Assembly: GCA_015056085.1 (NCBI GenBank)
Contig: SVHA01000007.1
Span: 24,467 to 88,466 of the forward strand
DNA from: Clostridiales bacterium
GTDB taxonomy: Bacteria; Bacillota; Clostridia; Christensenellales; Aristaeellaceae
Length of the DNA stretch: 64,000 bases
Reading direction: 5' to 3'
How positions within the stretch are numbered: position 1 is the first letter of the stretch; every line of letters starts with the position of its first letter. The translations under genes were made by a program, and so were the position numbers. Under the pieces are notes generated by a model. The model had not been told where the DNA came from. It made no database searches and saw only the letters and a list, made by a program, of their open reading frames with translations. Positions 27,175-35,841 of this stretch are shown piece after piece.

Positions 27175-27205
27175 TTGACTCTCACGCAGCGTCATCGTCT
27201 ACACT
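27175..27205 (+). promoter_or_regulatory. MerR-type promoter with 19-base spacer
   Basis: TTGACT (27175-27180), a 19-base spacer and TACACT (27200-27205). The spacer contains an imperfect dyad TCACGC-a-GCGTCA. Over-long 19-base spacers are the hallmark of promoters that MerR proteins activate by twisting. Confidence 0.7.
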
Positions 27206-27226
27206 GCCCATGAGGAGGTGGAAAGC

Positions 27227-27955
27227 ATGGAGATGCAGGTCCGGGAATTTGCATCCCTCACCGGCGTGAGCATCCGCACGCTGCACTATTACGACGAAAT
27301 CGGTCTGCTCAGACCCGCCCATGTGGACGAAACCACAGGCTACCGCTTTTACAATGAGCAGTCCCTCATGCGGATGCAGGAGATTCTGTTCTACCGGGAG
27401 TTGGATTTCCCCCTGAAAAACATCCGGGAGATCCTGTCTTCGCCCCGGCACGACACAAACAAGGCATTGGCGGATCAGAAGGTGCTGCTGACGCTGAAAA
27501 AACAGCGGATCGAGAGGCTGATCAGCGCCATTGACGCCGCCATGAAGGGAGAAAACATCATGAACGCATTTGACAACACGGCCTTTGAAAACTACAAGGC
27601 AGAAGCATCAAAGAAGTGGGGCCACACGGAGGCCTATCGCCAGCACGAAGAAAAAACCCGGGACTATTCCGGGGACAAGTGGCAGAATCTTGCCGGAGAG
27701 ATGGATCGCATCCTGAATGATTTTGCCCTGTGCATGGCCAGTGGCAAGACGCCCGATTCCCCCGAAGCCCAGCAACTGGTGAAAGCCTTGCAGGAGCACA
27801 TCACCGGCAGTTACTACGACTGCACCAAAGAAATTCTGGCGGGTCTTGGTCAGATGTACACGGCGGATGAACGCTTCCGGCGCAACATCGACAAGCACGG
27901 CGAAGGCGCCGCTGCGTTCATCAGCAGCGCCATTGAGGTATATACCGGAAAGTGA
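27227..27955 (+). CDS. MerR-family regulator with TipAS-like drug-binding domain
   Basis: 242 residues. The winged helix MQVREFASLTGVSIRTLHYYDEIGLLRPAHVDETTGYRFY is a standard MerR head; a coiled dimerisation helix follows to about 105. The C-terminal half (EAYRQHEEKTRDYSGDKWQNLAGEMDRILNDFALCMASG..) is the all-helical TipAS domain, which in TipA-like proteins binds thiopeptides or other antibiotics. GAGGAGG lies 8 bases before the ATG. The promoter has the 19-base MerR spacing, so it probably activates itself. No exporter follows directly on its transcript; a terminator lies at 27981. Confidence 0.9.
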   Translation: MEMQVREFASLTGVSIRTLHYYDEIGLLRPAHVDETTGYRFYNEQSLMRMQEILFYRELDFPLKNIREILSSPRHDTNKALADQKVLLTLKKQRIERLISAIDAAMKGENIMNAFDNTAFENYKAEASKKWGHTEAYRQHEEKTRDYSGDKWQNLAGEMDRILNDFALCMASGKTPDSPEAQQLVKALQEHITGSYYDCTKEILAGLGQMYTADERFRRNIDKHGEGAAAFISSAIEVYTGK

Positions 27956-27980
27956 TGTTGCATCCTTCCCCACAACAGAA

Positions 27981-28016
27981 AACCGGCCCGAGAGCGTATC
28001 TCAGGCCGGTTTTTTG
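27981..28016 (+). terminator. Terminator of the MerR gene
   Basis: ACCGGCC-c-GAGA / TCTC-a-GGCCGGT followed by TTTTTTG. Confidence 0.85.
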
Positions 28017-28042
28017 TTTTCCGCAGTCAAGGCACAAACCGT

Positions 28043-28303
28043 TTATGCCTTATGTGTATCCTTCCCGCAGTGGGAACAGTATCTGCCAGTGTCCAGACGG
28101 ACTCTTCCGCAGTGAGGACACCTGGCAGAGGAGACCTTGATACCGATCAGACACCCGAAGCAGATGGCAATGCAAACCAACCCAACGCACGCTTCGGTAT
28201 GGAAGTCGTAATCGTTGTTGAAGATTTTCACGCCCATCACGCCCCAGGAAATGAGGAACGCAAAAAACGTGACAGCGATCACCCAGCAGGCGATTTTCTT
28301 CAT
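28043..28303 (-). CDS. Small membrane protein with zinc ribbon
   Basis: 86 residues. Two membrane helices (CWVIAVTFFAFLISWGVMGVK and ACVGLVCIAICFGCLIGIKV) are followed by CPHC-x(10)-CSHC, a four-cysteine zinc ribbon facing the cytoplasm if the N-terminus is inside. AAAGGAG lies 9 bases before the ATG. It sits downstream of the ABC exporter pair on the same strand, 50 bases away, and may be cotranscribed with it. No family name is known to me. The zinc-ribbon tail recalls that of the MscL in this window. Confidence 0.75.
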   Translation of the reverse strand: MKKIACWVIAVTFFAFLISWGVMGVKIFNNDYDFHTEACVGLVCIAICFGCLIGIKVSSARCPHCGRVRLDTGRYCSHCGKDTHKA

Positions 28304-28353
28304 GGAGATATTCTCCTTTCGGTTTCATCAGGCTGTTCGGTTTTCAGCCGGTT

Positions 28354-30273
28354 TTACTGCCCTATGGCGTTGCCGGTATAGAGTTGATAATACTTGCCCT
28401 TGAGGTCGATGAGGTCGTCGTGGGTGCCCCGCTCGATGATGCGCCCCTGCTCCAAAACCATGATGCAGTCGGAGTTTTTGACCGTGGAGAGGCGATGGGC
28501 AATCACGAAGGTGGTGCGCCCCTTCATCAGGGCGTCCATGCCCCGCTGGACAAGGGTTTCGGTGCGGGTGTCGATGGAGGAGGTGGCTTCGTCCAGAATC
28601 AGCGCAGGCGGGTCTGCCACAGCGGCACGGGCGATCGCCAGCAACTGCCTTTGGCCCTGGGACAGGTTGGCGCCGTCGCCGGTCAGCATGGTGTGATAGC
28701 CCTCTTCCAGTTTGCGGATGAAGCCGTCGGCATTGGCCAGTTTGGCAGCGGCGATGCACTCTTCATCCGTGGCGTCCAGGCGGCCGTAGCGGATGTTGTC
28801 CAGCACCGTGCCGGTGAACAGGTGGGTGTCCTGCAGCACCATGCCCAGAGACCGGCGCAGGTCATCCTTGCGGATTTTGTTGATGTTGATGCCGTCGTAG
28901 CGGATTTTGCCATCCTGAATGTCATAGAAGCGGTTAATCAGGTTGGTGATGGTGGTTTTGCCGGCGCCCGTGCCGCCCACGAAGGCGATTTTCTGCCCCG
29001 GCATGGCATACATGGTGATGTTGTACAGCACCTGCTTTTCATCGGTGTAGCCAAAGTCCACATCATCGAAGGTAACAGCACCCGTCAGTTTGGTGTAAGT
29101 GACGGTGCCGTCAGCCTGATGGGGGTGCTTCCACGCCCACACGCCCGTGCGCTCCTGGCATTCCTCCACCGTACCGTCAGCCTTTTCGATGGCGTTGACC
29201 AGTTCCACATAGCCGTCGTCCTGCTCCGGCTCGGCGTCCATCATGTCAAACACACGCCGGGCGCCGGCCATGGCCATGATGATGGAATTCATCTGGGAGG
29301 TGATCTGGCTCACAGGCTGATTGAAATTCTTGTTCAGCGTCAGATAACTCACCAGCGTACCGATGGTCATCCAACTCATGCCCAGGAAGATATTGAGCAT
29401 GGAGCCCACCGTGGCGCACACAACGTAACTCAAATGGCCCAGGTTGTTGTTGATGGGGCCCATGGAGTTAGCGAAGCGGTTGGCGTTGTAGGCGGAGGTG
29501 CGGAGGTTTTCGTTCAGTTCACGGAACTGCTCCAGCGCCTTGTCTTCGTGGCAGAACACTTTGACCACCTTCTGGCCTTCCATCATTTCCTCGATGTAGC
29601 CGTTGAGGGCGCCCAGGTTCTTCTGCTGCTCACCGAAGAACTTGCCGGACTTGCCGGCGATCTTGGTGGAAACCACCATCATGATAACCAGCATCGCAAC
29701 GGACACGCAGGTCATGGGCAGGGACATCCGCACCATGGAGTAGAAGGTGATCACCAGCGTCACAGCGCTGTTGACCAGATTGGGCAGGCTCTGCCCCACC
29801 AACTGGCGCAGGGTGTCCACGTCGTTGGTGTACACAGACATGATGTCTCCGTGGGCATGGGTGTCAAAATACTTGATGGGCAGGGATTCCATGTGGTTGA
29901 ACAAGTCCTTGCGGATGGTCAGCATGGCGCCCTGGGCCACATATGCCATGATGCGGTTGTGGATGTAGCCGCTCAGGATGCCCACCGACAGGATACACGC
30001 CAGCCTAAACAGCGCATGGGCCAGGGGTGTGAAGTCCGGCGTGCCGCCCGCCAGGTACACATCCCGCAGGGGCAGCACATAGTCGTCGATCAGCGTCTGG
30101 GTGAAGAGCGTGCCCTGCAGCGTACACAGGGAGGTGGTCAGGATGCAGGCCAGCACGATGATGTAATGCACGGCGTACTTTTTCAGCACCAGCTGCAGCA
30201 CACGCTTCAAAATCTTGCCCTGTCCCTTGAAGGACATCTTCTGCATCGGGCGGCGTCCAGGTCCTCTCATCAT
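28354..30273 (-). CDS. Heterodimeric ABC exporter subunit, catalytically complete half
   Basis: 639 residues: an N-terminal transmembrane domain (about 1-330) fused to an ATPase domain. Walker A is GGTGAGKTT, the signature is LSQGQ (not the usual LSGGQ), Walker B is ALILDEATSSID with the catalytic Glu, and the H-loop is IAHRLS. An insert of about 40 residues (VEECQERTGVWAWKHPHQADG) precedes the nucleotide-binding core. It overlaps its partner by ATGA (30270-30273). The pairing of LSQGQ plus intact Glu with a partner carrying Asp is the asymmetric layout of TM287/288-like multidrug exporters. Confidence 0.92.
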   Translation of the reverse strand: MMRGPGRRPMQKMSFKGQGKILKRVLQLVLKKYAVHYIIVLACILTTSLCTLQGTLFTQTLIDDYVLPLRDVYLAGGTPDFTPLAHALFRLACILSVGILSGYIHNRIMAYVAQGAMLTIRKDLFNHMESLPIKYFDTHAHGDIMSVYTNDVDTLRQLVGQSLPNLVNSAVTLVITFYSMVRMSLPMTCVSVAMLVIMMVVSTKIAGKSGKFFGEQQKNLGALNGYIEEMMEGQKVVKVFCHEDKALEQFRELNENLRTSAYNANRFANSMGPINNNLGHLSYVVCATVGSMLNIFLGMSWMTIGTLVSYLTLNKNFNQPVSQITSQMNSIIMAMAGARRVFDMMDAEPEQDDGYVELVNAIEKADGTVEECQERTGVWAWKHPHQADGTVTYTKLTGAVTFDDVDFGYTDEKQVLYNITMYAMPGQKIAFVGGTGAGKTTITNLINRFYDIQDGKIRYDGININKIRKDDLRRSLGMVLQDTHLFTGTVLDNIRYGRLDATDEECIAAAKLANADGFIRKLEEGYHTMLTGDGANLSQGQRQLLAIARAAVADPPALILDEATSSIDTRTETLVQRGMDALMKGRTTFVIAHRLSTVKNSDCIMVLEQGRIIERGTHDDLIDLKGKYYQLYTGNAIGQ

Positions 30274-32042
30274 TGCTGGTCGCCCCCTTCCGCCAGATGA
30301 TCCGGGCTGTCGAAGTCGCCGCCGCCGGAGGTCTGGGTTTCATAGATTTCCCGGTACAAGTCAGAGGTGTTGAGCAGGTTTTCGTGGCTGTCGAAGGCGG
30401 ATATCATGCCGTCTTCCATGACAATGATGCGGTCGGCATCCATCACAGAGGCCACACGCTGGGCGATGATGATCTTGGTGGTGCCGGGAATCCTGGTGCT
30501 AAACGCCTGACGGATGCGGGCGTCGGTGGCGGTATCCACCGCAGAGGTGGAATCATCCAGAATCAGCACACGGGGTTTCTTCAGCAGCGCACGGGCAATA
30601 CACAGGCGCTGCTTCTGTCCGCCGGACACATTGCTGCCGCCCTGCTCGATATGGGTGTCGTACTTTTCAGGCATCTTCTCGATGAATTCATCGGCGCAGG
30701 CCTGACGGCAGGCTTCCTGGCATTCTTCCAGGGTGGCGTTTTCATTGCCCCAGCGGAGGTTTTCCAGAATGGAGCCGGAGAAGAGCACGTTTTTCTGCAG
30801 CACCACGGACACCTGGTTCCGCAGTGCTTCCATGTCGTACTGCTTCACATCCACGCCGCCTACCAGCACCCGGCCGGAGGTGACGTCGTACAGGCGGGAA
30901 ATGAGGTTCACCAGCGTGGACTTGCCGCAGCCCGTGCCGCCGATGATACCAATGGTCTCGCCGGAGTGGATGGTGAGGTTGATGTCCCGCAGGATGGCCT
31001 CGCCGTGACCCTCAGCGTGATAGGTGAAGGAAACATCCTCAAAGCGGATGCTGCCGTCCTTCACGACCATTTCAGGTTCATCGGGGTTGACCAGGGTGGG
31101 CTTTTCGTTCAGCACTTCCGCAATGCGGCGTCCGCTGGCAGCAGACATGGTGAGCATCACGAAGATCATCGACAGCATCATCAGGGACATGAGGATGCTC
31201 ATAATATAGGAGAACACGCTGGTCAGTTCGCCTGTGGTCAGGGAGCCGCCCACCACGAAATGGGCGCCCAGCCAGCTGACGGAAATGATGCAGGCATACA
31301 CCACCAGCATCATCACAGGATGATTCAGGGCGATGATCTTTTCAGCCTTCACAAACAGGCGATACACCGCCGTGGCGGCCCTGGAGAACTTTTCCTTCTC
31401 GTGGTCTTCCCGCACGAAGGCCTTCACCACACGGATGGCGTTGACGTTTTCCTGCACGGAAGCATTCAGGTCGTCGTACTTTTTGAACACCTGATTGAAG
31501 GTCTTGGTGGCCTGACGGATAATCAGCGACAGCGCAACAGAAAGCACCACCACCGCCACCAGGAACACCAGCGACAGCTGCCGGCTGATGGCAAGGCACA
31601 TCACCATGGAAGAAATCATGGTCATGGGCGCACGGACGGCGATGCGGGTGAGCATCTGGAAAGCCATCTGCACATTGGAAACGTCGGTGGTCATGCGGGT
31701 GATGAGACCTGCGGTGGAATACTTGTCGATATTCGCAAAGGAGAAGGTCTGAATGTTGGAATACATGGCGTCCCGCAGATTGGCCGCAAAGCCGGAGGAC
31801 GCCCGGGAAGCCAGCTGGGCCGCCAGCAGACCGAACAGCATACTCAGGCACGCCAGAAGGAGCATCAGCGCACCATACTTAAACACGTTTTCCGGGCTTT
31901 GCTGCATGATGCCCTTGTCGATGAGAGAGGCAGTGGTATAGGGAATCAGCACTTCCATAAAGACTTCCGCAGCAGCACACACGGGCGTGAATATGGTGGC
32001 CCACTTGTACTGGCGGATTTGTGCAATCAGCGTTTTGAGCAT
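30270..32042 (-). CDS. Heterodimeric ABC exporter subunit, degenerate-site half
   Basis: 590 residues with an N-terminal six-helix membrane domain and an ATPase domain. Walker A GGTGCGKST and signature VSGGQKQR are canonical, but Walker B is VLILDDSTSAVD, with Asp in place of the catalytic Glu. Its own nucleotide site should hydrolyse ATP poorly, as in TM287, LmrC or BmrC-type subunits. It lies 28 bases after the marR-like gene on the same strand and is translationally coupled to the next subunit. Likely cargo: drugs or lipids; the sequence does not say which. Confidence 0.92.
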   Translation of the reverse strand: MLKTLIAQIRQYKWATIFTPVCAAAEVFMEVLIPYTTASLIDKGIMQQSPENVFKYGALMLLLACLSMLFGLLAAQLASRASSGFAANLRDAMYSNIQTFSFANIDKYSTAGLITRMTTDVSNVQMAFQMLTRIAVRAPMTMISSMVMCLAISRQLSLVFLVAVVVLSVALSLIIRQATKTFNQVFKKYDDLNASVQENVNAIRVVKAFVREDHEKEKFSRAATAVYRLFVKAEKIIALNHPVMMLVVYACIISVSWLGAHFVVGGSLTTGELTSVFSYIMSILMSLMMLSMIFVMLTMSAASGRRIAEVLNEKPTLVNPDEPEMVVKDGSIRFEDVSFTYHAEGHGEAILRDINLTIHSGETIGIIGGTGCGKSTLVNLISRLYDVTSGRVLVGGVDVKQYDMEALRNQVSVVLQKNVLFSGSILENLRWGNENATLEECQEACRQACADEFIEKMPEKYDTHIEQGGSNVSGGQKQRLCIARALLKKPRVLILDDSTSAVDTATDARIRQAFSTRIPGTTKIIIAQRVASVMDADRIIVMEDGMISAFDSHENLLNTSDLYREIYETQTSGGGDFDSPDHLAEGGDQQ

Positions 32043-32070
32043 CCAATCATCCTTTCCATAACGGTTTGGT

Positions 32071-32514
32071 TCATTCCTGGCATTCCTTGACGCCGTCGTG
32101 GAGTTTTTGCAGCAGCATCAACAGCTGTGTCCGCTCCTCTTCGTTCAGGGGAGCCACCAGATTTTCCTCCGAAGCGAACACATCCTCAAGGCAGCGGCGG
32201 CGCACTTCCCTGCCGGCGTCAGTGAGGCGCACGCACTTGATGCGCCGATCGTGCTGGGCGGAAAAGCCCTCCACCAGACCCTTTTTCTCCGTTCTGGCCA
32301 CAATGCCCGCCACGGTGGACTGGGCCGAACAGAAGCGCTGCTCCAGTTCCTTGAGGGTCATGGTGTTATCCGGCGCATGATGGAGCATCACCAGCAAACG
32401 GGACTGCTGCATGGTGATGCCGTGGCCCTGCAGGTTGCGGTCTGCTTCCCTGGCCAGAGCCTGATCGATGCGCTTGATGAACCAGCCATAGCCCATCAGT
32501 TTCTTTTCAGCCAT
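32071..32514 (-). CDS. MarR-family repressor of the ABC exporter
   Basis: 147 residues. The winged helix includes TLKELEQRFCSAQSTVAGIVARTEKKGLVEGFSAQHDRRIKCVRLTDAG, a textbook MarR recognition helix and wing. AAGGAGGGG precedes the ATG. The promoter at 32541-32569 is straddled by a perfect ten-base inverted repeat (32551-32560 and 32575-32584), the likely operator. It leads the exporter operon, so ligand binding to MarR should turn the exporter on. Confidence 0.92.
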   Translation of the reverse strand: MAEKKLMGYGWFIKRIDQALAREADRNLQGHGITMQQSRLLVMLHHAPDNTMTLKELEQRFCSAQSTVAGIVARTEKKGLVEGFSAQHDRRIKCVRLTDAGREVRRRCLEDVFASEENLVAPLNEEERTQLLMLLQKLHDGVKECQE

Positions 32515-32540
32515 CTTCTCCCCTCCTTTGAATCAGATGC

Positions 32541-32584
32541 ATCATAGCATATCAATCGCAGGGTGTCAATAGTATGCGATTGAT
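32541..32584 (-). promoter_or_regulatory. Promoter and operator of the MarR-ABC exporter operon
   Basis: On the minus strand, TTGACA (32564-32569), 17 bases and TATGAT (32541-32546). ATCAATCGCA (32551-32560) inside the spacer is repeated inverted as TGCGATTGAT (32575-32584) just upstream of the -35. Confidence 0.8.
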
Positions 32585-32628
32585 TTTGACAAGAAGATTT
32601 CCCGGCCTGATTTGAGCCGGGAAAACGC

Positions 32629-33555
32629 TTAGTCAAACACCCCGGCGGAGAGGTACTTCTCTCCCCCGTCGGGCAGGATGACCACGATGTTTTTACCCCG
32701 GAATTCTTCCTGCCGGGCCAGTTTTTGGGCGGCGCACAGAGCCGCCCCGGAGGAAATCCCCGCCAGCAGGCCTTCCGTGCGGACAAGGAGTCTCGCCATC
32801 TGGGTGGCCTCCTGGGTAGATACGGTCACTACCCTGTCGCACAGGGAGCGATCGAAGTTCTGCGGCACAAAATTGGCGCCGATGCCCTGAATGCCGTGCT
32901 TTCCCGCCTTGCCGCAGGAAATCAGCGGCGATTCCTCCGGCTCCACCGCCACGGCAATCAAATCAGGATTTTTGGCCTTGAGGGCTTTTGCTGTGCCGGA
33001 AAAGGTACCGCCGGTGCCCACGCAACTCACCAGCACATCCACCTGACCGTCGGTGTCCGCCCAGATTTCTTCTGCGGTGGATTTTTGATGGGCCTGCGGG
33101 TTGGCGGGGTTGTCAAACTGCCCTGCCACAAAGGCGCCGGCTGTTTTCGCTGCCAGGTCGTGGGCGTAATCCACCGCACCCTGCATCCCCTTGTCGCCGG
33201 GGGTGAGGATGACCTCGGCGCCGTACGCCCGCATGAGCTGTCGGCGCTCCACGCTCATGGAATCCGGCATGACGATCACCGCACGGTATCCTCTGGCAGC
33301 GGCCAGCATGGCCAGGGCAATGCCGGTGTTGCCGCTGGTGGGCTCGATCACCGTACCGCCGGGCGGCAAGATGCCTTCCGCTTCCGCCTGCAGCAGCATT
33401 TCCAGCGCCGGACGATCCTTCACGCTGCCGCCGGGGTTCATCCATTCCGCCTTACCCAGCACTTTGGCAGACAGTTGCAACTGCTTTTCCAGCCGGGAGA
33501 GGCGCATCAGCGGCGTGCAGCCAATCAGCGCTTCCACGCCTTCATAGATCTTCAT
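32629..33555 (-). CDS. cysK: Cysteine synthase (O-acetylserine sulfhydrylase)
   Basis: 308 residues. A fold-type II PLP enzyme making cysteine from O-acetylserine and sulfide. NPGGSVKDR near 40-48 holds the PLP lysine, TSGNTGIALA near 73 binds the substrate, and GTGGTFSG near 176 binds the PLP phosphate; GISSGAA closes the pattern. AAGGA precedes the ATG. It follows dapF by nine bases on the same strand, so both are probably in one transcript. Confidence 0.94.
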   Translation of the reverse strand: MKIYEGVEALIGCTPLMRLSRLEKQLQLSAKVLGKAEWMNPGGSVKDRPALEMLLQAEAEGILPPGGTVIEPTSGNTGIALAMLAAARGYRAVIVMPDSMSVERRQLMRAYGAEVILTPGDKGMQGAVDYAHDLAAKTAGAFVAGQFDNPANPQAHQKSTAEEIWADTDGQVDVLVSCVGTGGTFSGTAKALKAKNPDLIAVAVEPEESPLISCGKAGKHGIQGIGANFVPQNFDRSLCDRVVTVSTQEATQMARLLVRTEGLLAGISSGAALCAAQKLARQEEFRGKNIVVILPDGGEKYLSAGVFD

Positions 33556-33564
33556 GTTGTTCCT

Positions 33565-34398
33565 TCACTCCGTCCACACGCCGTCAAACACGAATTCCGC
33601 CGGGCCCTGCTGATGGATATGCCCGTCCTGCCCGGACCATTCCAGCGTCAGTTCGCCGCCCAGGAGCTGCATCTGCACCAGTCGATCCGCCCGGCCAGTC
33701 ATCACCGCAACTGCCAGAGACGCACACGCCCCGGTGCCGCAGGCGAGGGTCTCGCCGGCGCCCCGCTCCCACACCCGCATTTTCAGGTGCGTTCTGTCAA
33801 TGACCTGCACGAATTCCACATTGGTGCGGCAGGGGAACAGGGGGTGATTCTCCAGCGCTGCGCCCATGCCGGCCACGTCTGTCGTGTCCGTGTTTTCCAC
33901 AAACACCACGCAGTGGGGGTTGCCCATGGACACGCAGTGGATGGCGACCTTCTTGCCCAGCACTTCCACCTCGTGGCCCAGAATGCTCTGACCGGACAGG
34001 GCCACGGGAATCTTTTCCGGCGACCATTCCGGCTGGCCCATGTCCACCCGCACGCTTTCGACTTTGCCCTCCCGGACCGTCAGGTGCAGCACCTTCACGC
34101 CGCCGCCCGTTTCCAGGGTGACGGTGGTCTTGTTGGTCAGGCCCCGCTCGTAGACGTACTTGCCGATGCAGCGGCAGGCGTTGCCGCACATTTCCGACTC
34201 GCTGCCGTCCCTGTTGATAATGCGCATGGAAAAATCCGCCGATGCGCCGGGGCCGATGAGCACAAGGCCATCGCTGCCCACACCGAAATGGCGGTCGCTG
34301 ATGATTCGGGCTGTTTGATGGGGATGAGCCACCGTTTCTTCAAAGCAGTTGACATAAATGTAGTCATTGCCGGTGCCCTGCATCTTGGTAAAGCGCAT
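33565..34398 (-). CDS. dapF: Diaminopimelate epimerase
   Basis: 277 residues. The enzyme converts LL- to meso-diaminopimelate for lysine and peptidoglycan. The two catalytic cysteines are in EMCGNACRCIGKY (near 70) and ACGTGACASLAVA (near 218), and the N-terminus MQGTGNDYIYVN is typical. AGGAGG stands before the ATG, and a promoter is visible at 34443-34471. Its presence implies meso-DAP-type peptidoglycan. Confidence 0.96.
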   Translation of the reverse strand: MRFTKMQGTGNDYIYVNCFEETVAHPHQTARIISDRHFGVGSDGLVLIGPGASADFSMRIINRDGSESEMCGNACRCIGKYVYERGLTNKTTVTLETGGGVKVLHLTVREGKVESVRVDMGQPEWSPEKIPVALSGQSILGHEVEVLGKKVAIHCVSMGNPHCVVFVENTDTTDVAGMGAALENHPLFPCRTNVEFVQVIDRTHLKMRVWERGAGETLACGTGACASLAVAVMTGRADRLVQMQLLGGELTLEWSGQDGHIHQQGPAEFVFDGVWTE

Positions 34399-34442
34399 GA
34401 TATGCCCTCCTGAAAACCGAAAATGTCTGTTGACAGTTTCCT

Positions 34443-34471
34443 ATTATAGTGGATTTTCCCTGGGGCGTAAA
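34443..34471 (-). promoter_or_regulatory. Promoter of dapF-cysK
   Basis: On the minus strand, TTTACG (34466-34471), 17 bases and TATAAT (34443-34448). Confidence 0.6.
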
Positions 34472-34528
34472 GGGGCGGGATGTACTTTTGGCGTATTCCG
34501 CAGGGGATCAGCCGACGGTAAAATCGTC

Positions 34529-34543
34529 ATGAAAACGCTTTTG
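34529..34543. promoter_or_regulatory. cre-like / LacI-family operator-like site
   Basis: ATGAAAACGCTTTTG matches 8 of the 10 informative positions of the catabolite-responsive element consensus WTGNAANCGNWNNCW. It lies 150 bases upstream of the lacI promoter, in an otherwise empty 378-base gap (34399-34776). Confidence 0.35.
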
Positions 34544-34688
34544 TCGGCATATTCTTTTTTGGTGGATGGCTCCTTCTGCTCTTTTCCGCCCTGCCTATTT
34601 GCCCGGAGATGGTGTTTCCAGCAGGTATTTGCCCAGATGACGCATTGCAAATTCGTGCGTTTTTTGACCGAATTTTCACTTTTTTCTA

Positions 34689-34717
34689 TTGACACGAAGT
34701 TTTTGCTGTGCTATCAT
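34689..34717 (+). promoter_or_regulatory. Promoter of the maltodextrin locus
   Basis: TTGACA (34689-34694), a 17-base spacer and TATCAT (34712-34717). Confidence 0.85.
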
Positions 34718-34727
34718 ATTGCTGTGG

Positions 34728-34743
34728 TTGGAAACGATTCCAA
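34728..34743. promoter_or_regulatory. LacI-family operator
   Basis: TTGGAAACGATTCCAA, a six-base inverted repeat around a central CG, lies ten bases downstream of the -10 of the regulator gene. This is the usual position for autorepression. Confidence 0.65.
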
Positions 34744-34776
34744 TGTGCCATCTGCACAAATTATCAGAGGTTGCAA

Positions 34777-35781
34777 ATGAAAATATACACCATCCGGGAC
34801 ATTGCCCAGATGGCCGGTGTGAGCGTCGCCACCGTTTCGCGTGTGCTTAACGACCGTCCGGATGTCAATGCTGCCACACGGGAGAAGGTCAACCGGGTCA
34901 TCAAGGATTGCCACTTCGTGGGCAATGCCAGCGCCCGAAGCCTCAAGCAGACCGATGGCGACACCATTGCCATCATCCTGCGCGGCAGAAGCAACCCTTT
35001 CCTCAACAGCGTGGTGGAATCGCTCCTGCATTACGGCCATGACCGCAAGGCCACCTTTATCACCGAGTATATCGACGAGCGGGATGATGAATTCCAGACC
35101 GCCGTGCAGCTTTCCCGTACGAGGCGGATGTCCGGCTTCGTATTCCTGGGCGGCTCCATTGACAGCCGTGCCAAGGTTTTGAGCAAACTGGACTGCCCCA
35201 TGGTCTTCGTCACCGCCACAGCAGAGGATACACCCCTGTCCCAGGTCTCCTCCGTCTGCGTGGACGACCGCACCGCTGCAGCTACTGCCGTGCGTCTCCT
35301 GCTGGACAGGGGCCACCGCAAGATCGCCGTTTTCGGCGGACGCCCCATCGGCAGCGACAGCATGGCGCACCGCTATCAGGGCGCTGTGGACGCCTTCCTG
35401 GAAAAAGGCCTGACCTTTGACGAAAGCCGCTATGTGGAAACGAGGTTTTCCCACTCCGGCGGATACGACGCCGCCCGGGCCTTCTTCTCCGTCAAGAGTG
35501 ACACCACCGCCGTGTTCTGTATGTCCGACTCCATGGCCATGGGCGTGATGCGCGCCCTGAGCGACCTGGGGCTGCGCGTCCCCGAAGACGTGAGCATCGT
35601 GGGATTTGACGGACTGGACATCTGCAATTATACCCAGCCGCGGCTGACCACCATCGAGCAGCCTGTGGACGAGCTGGCCCGGCAGAGCATCAATGTGCTG
35701 ATGGATATGCTGGAAAACGCTCAGCCTCCCCGGCACCTGAAACTGGACGGACACCTGCGCATCCGTGAATCCGTCCGATAA
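34777..35781 (+). CDS. LacI-family regulator of maltodextrin genes
   Basis: 334 residues. The helix-turn-helix YTIRDIAQMAGVSVATVSRVLN and hinge ASARSLKQ are followed by a periplasmic-binding-protein-like sensor domain (IAIILRGRSNPFLNSVVESL.., VDDRTAAATAVRLLLDRGHRKIAVFGG, VSIVGFDGLDICNYTQPRLTTI). The ATG at 34777 sits after CAGAGG; the longer frame would begin in the promoter. No separate promoter is visible between it and the binding-protein gene, so the locus may be read as one transcript repressed through the 34728 operator. Malto-oligosaccharide is the probable inducer, by neighbourhood. Confidence 0.88.
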   Translation: MKIYTIRDIAQMAGVSVATVSRVLNDRPDVNAATREKVNRVIKDCHFVGNASARSLKQTDGDTIAIILRGRSNPFLNSVVESLLHYGHDRKATFITEYIDERDDEFQTAVQLSRTRRMSGFVFLGGSIDSRAKVLSKLDCPMVFVTATAEDTPLSQVSSVCVDDRTAAATAVRLLLDRGHRKIAVFGGRPIGSDSMAHRYQGAVDAFLEKGLTFDESRYVETRFSHSGGYDAARAFFSVKSDTTAVFCMSDSMAMGVMRALSDLGLRVPEDVSIVGFDGLDICNYTQPRLTTIEQPVDELARQSINVLMDMLENAQPPRHLKLDGHLRIRESVR

Positions 35782-35841
35782 CAACTTTGTCATCCATGCA
35801 GAGAGATCTGCGTGAGATAAATTAACAAGGAGGACCTTACC

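Noticed and set aside
28384..32090. Long plus-strand frames opposite the MarR-linked ABC exporter genes
   Set aside because: Shadow frames; the minus-strand proteins have complete ABC motifs.
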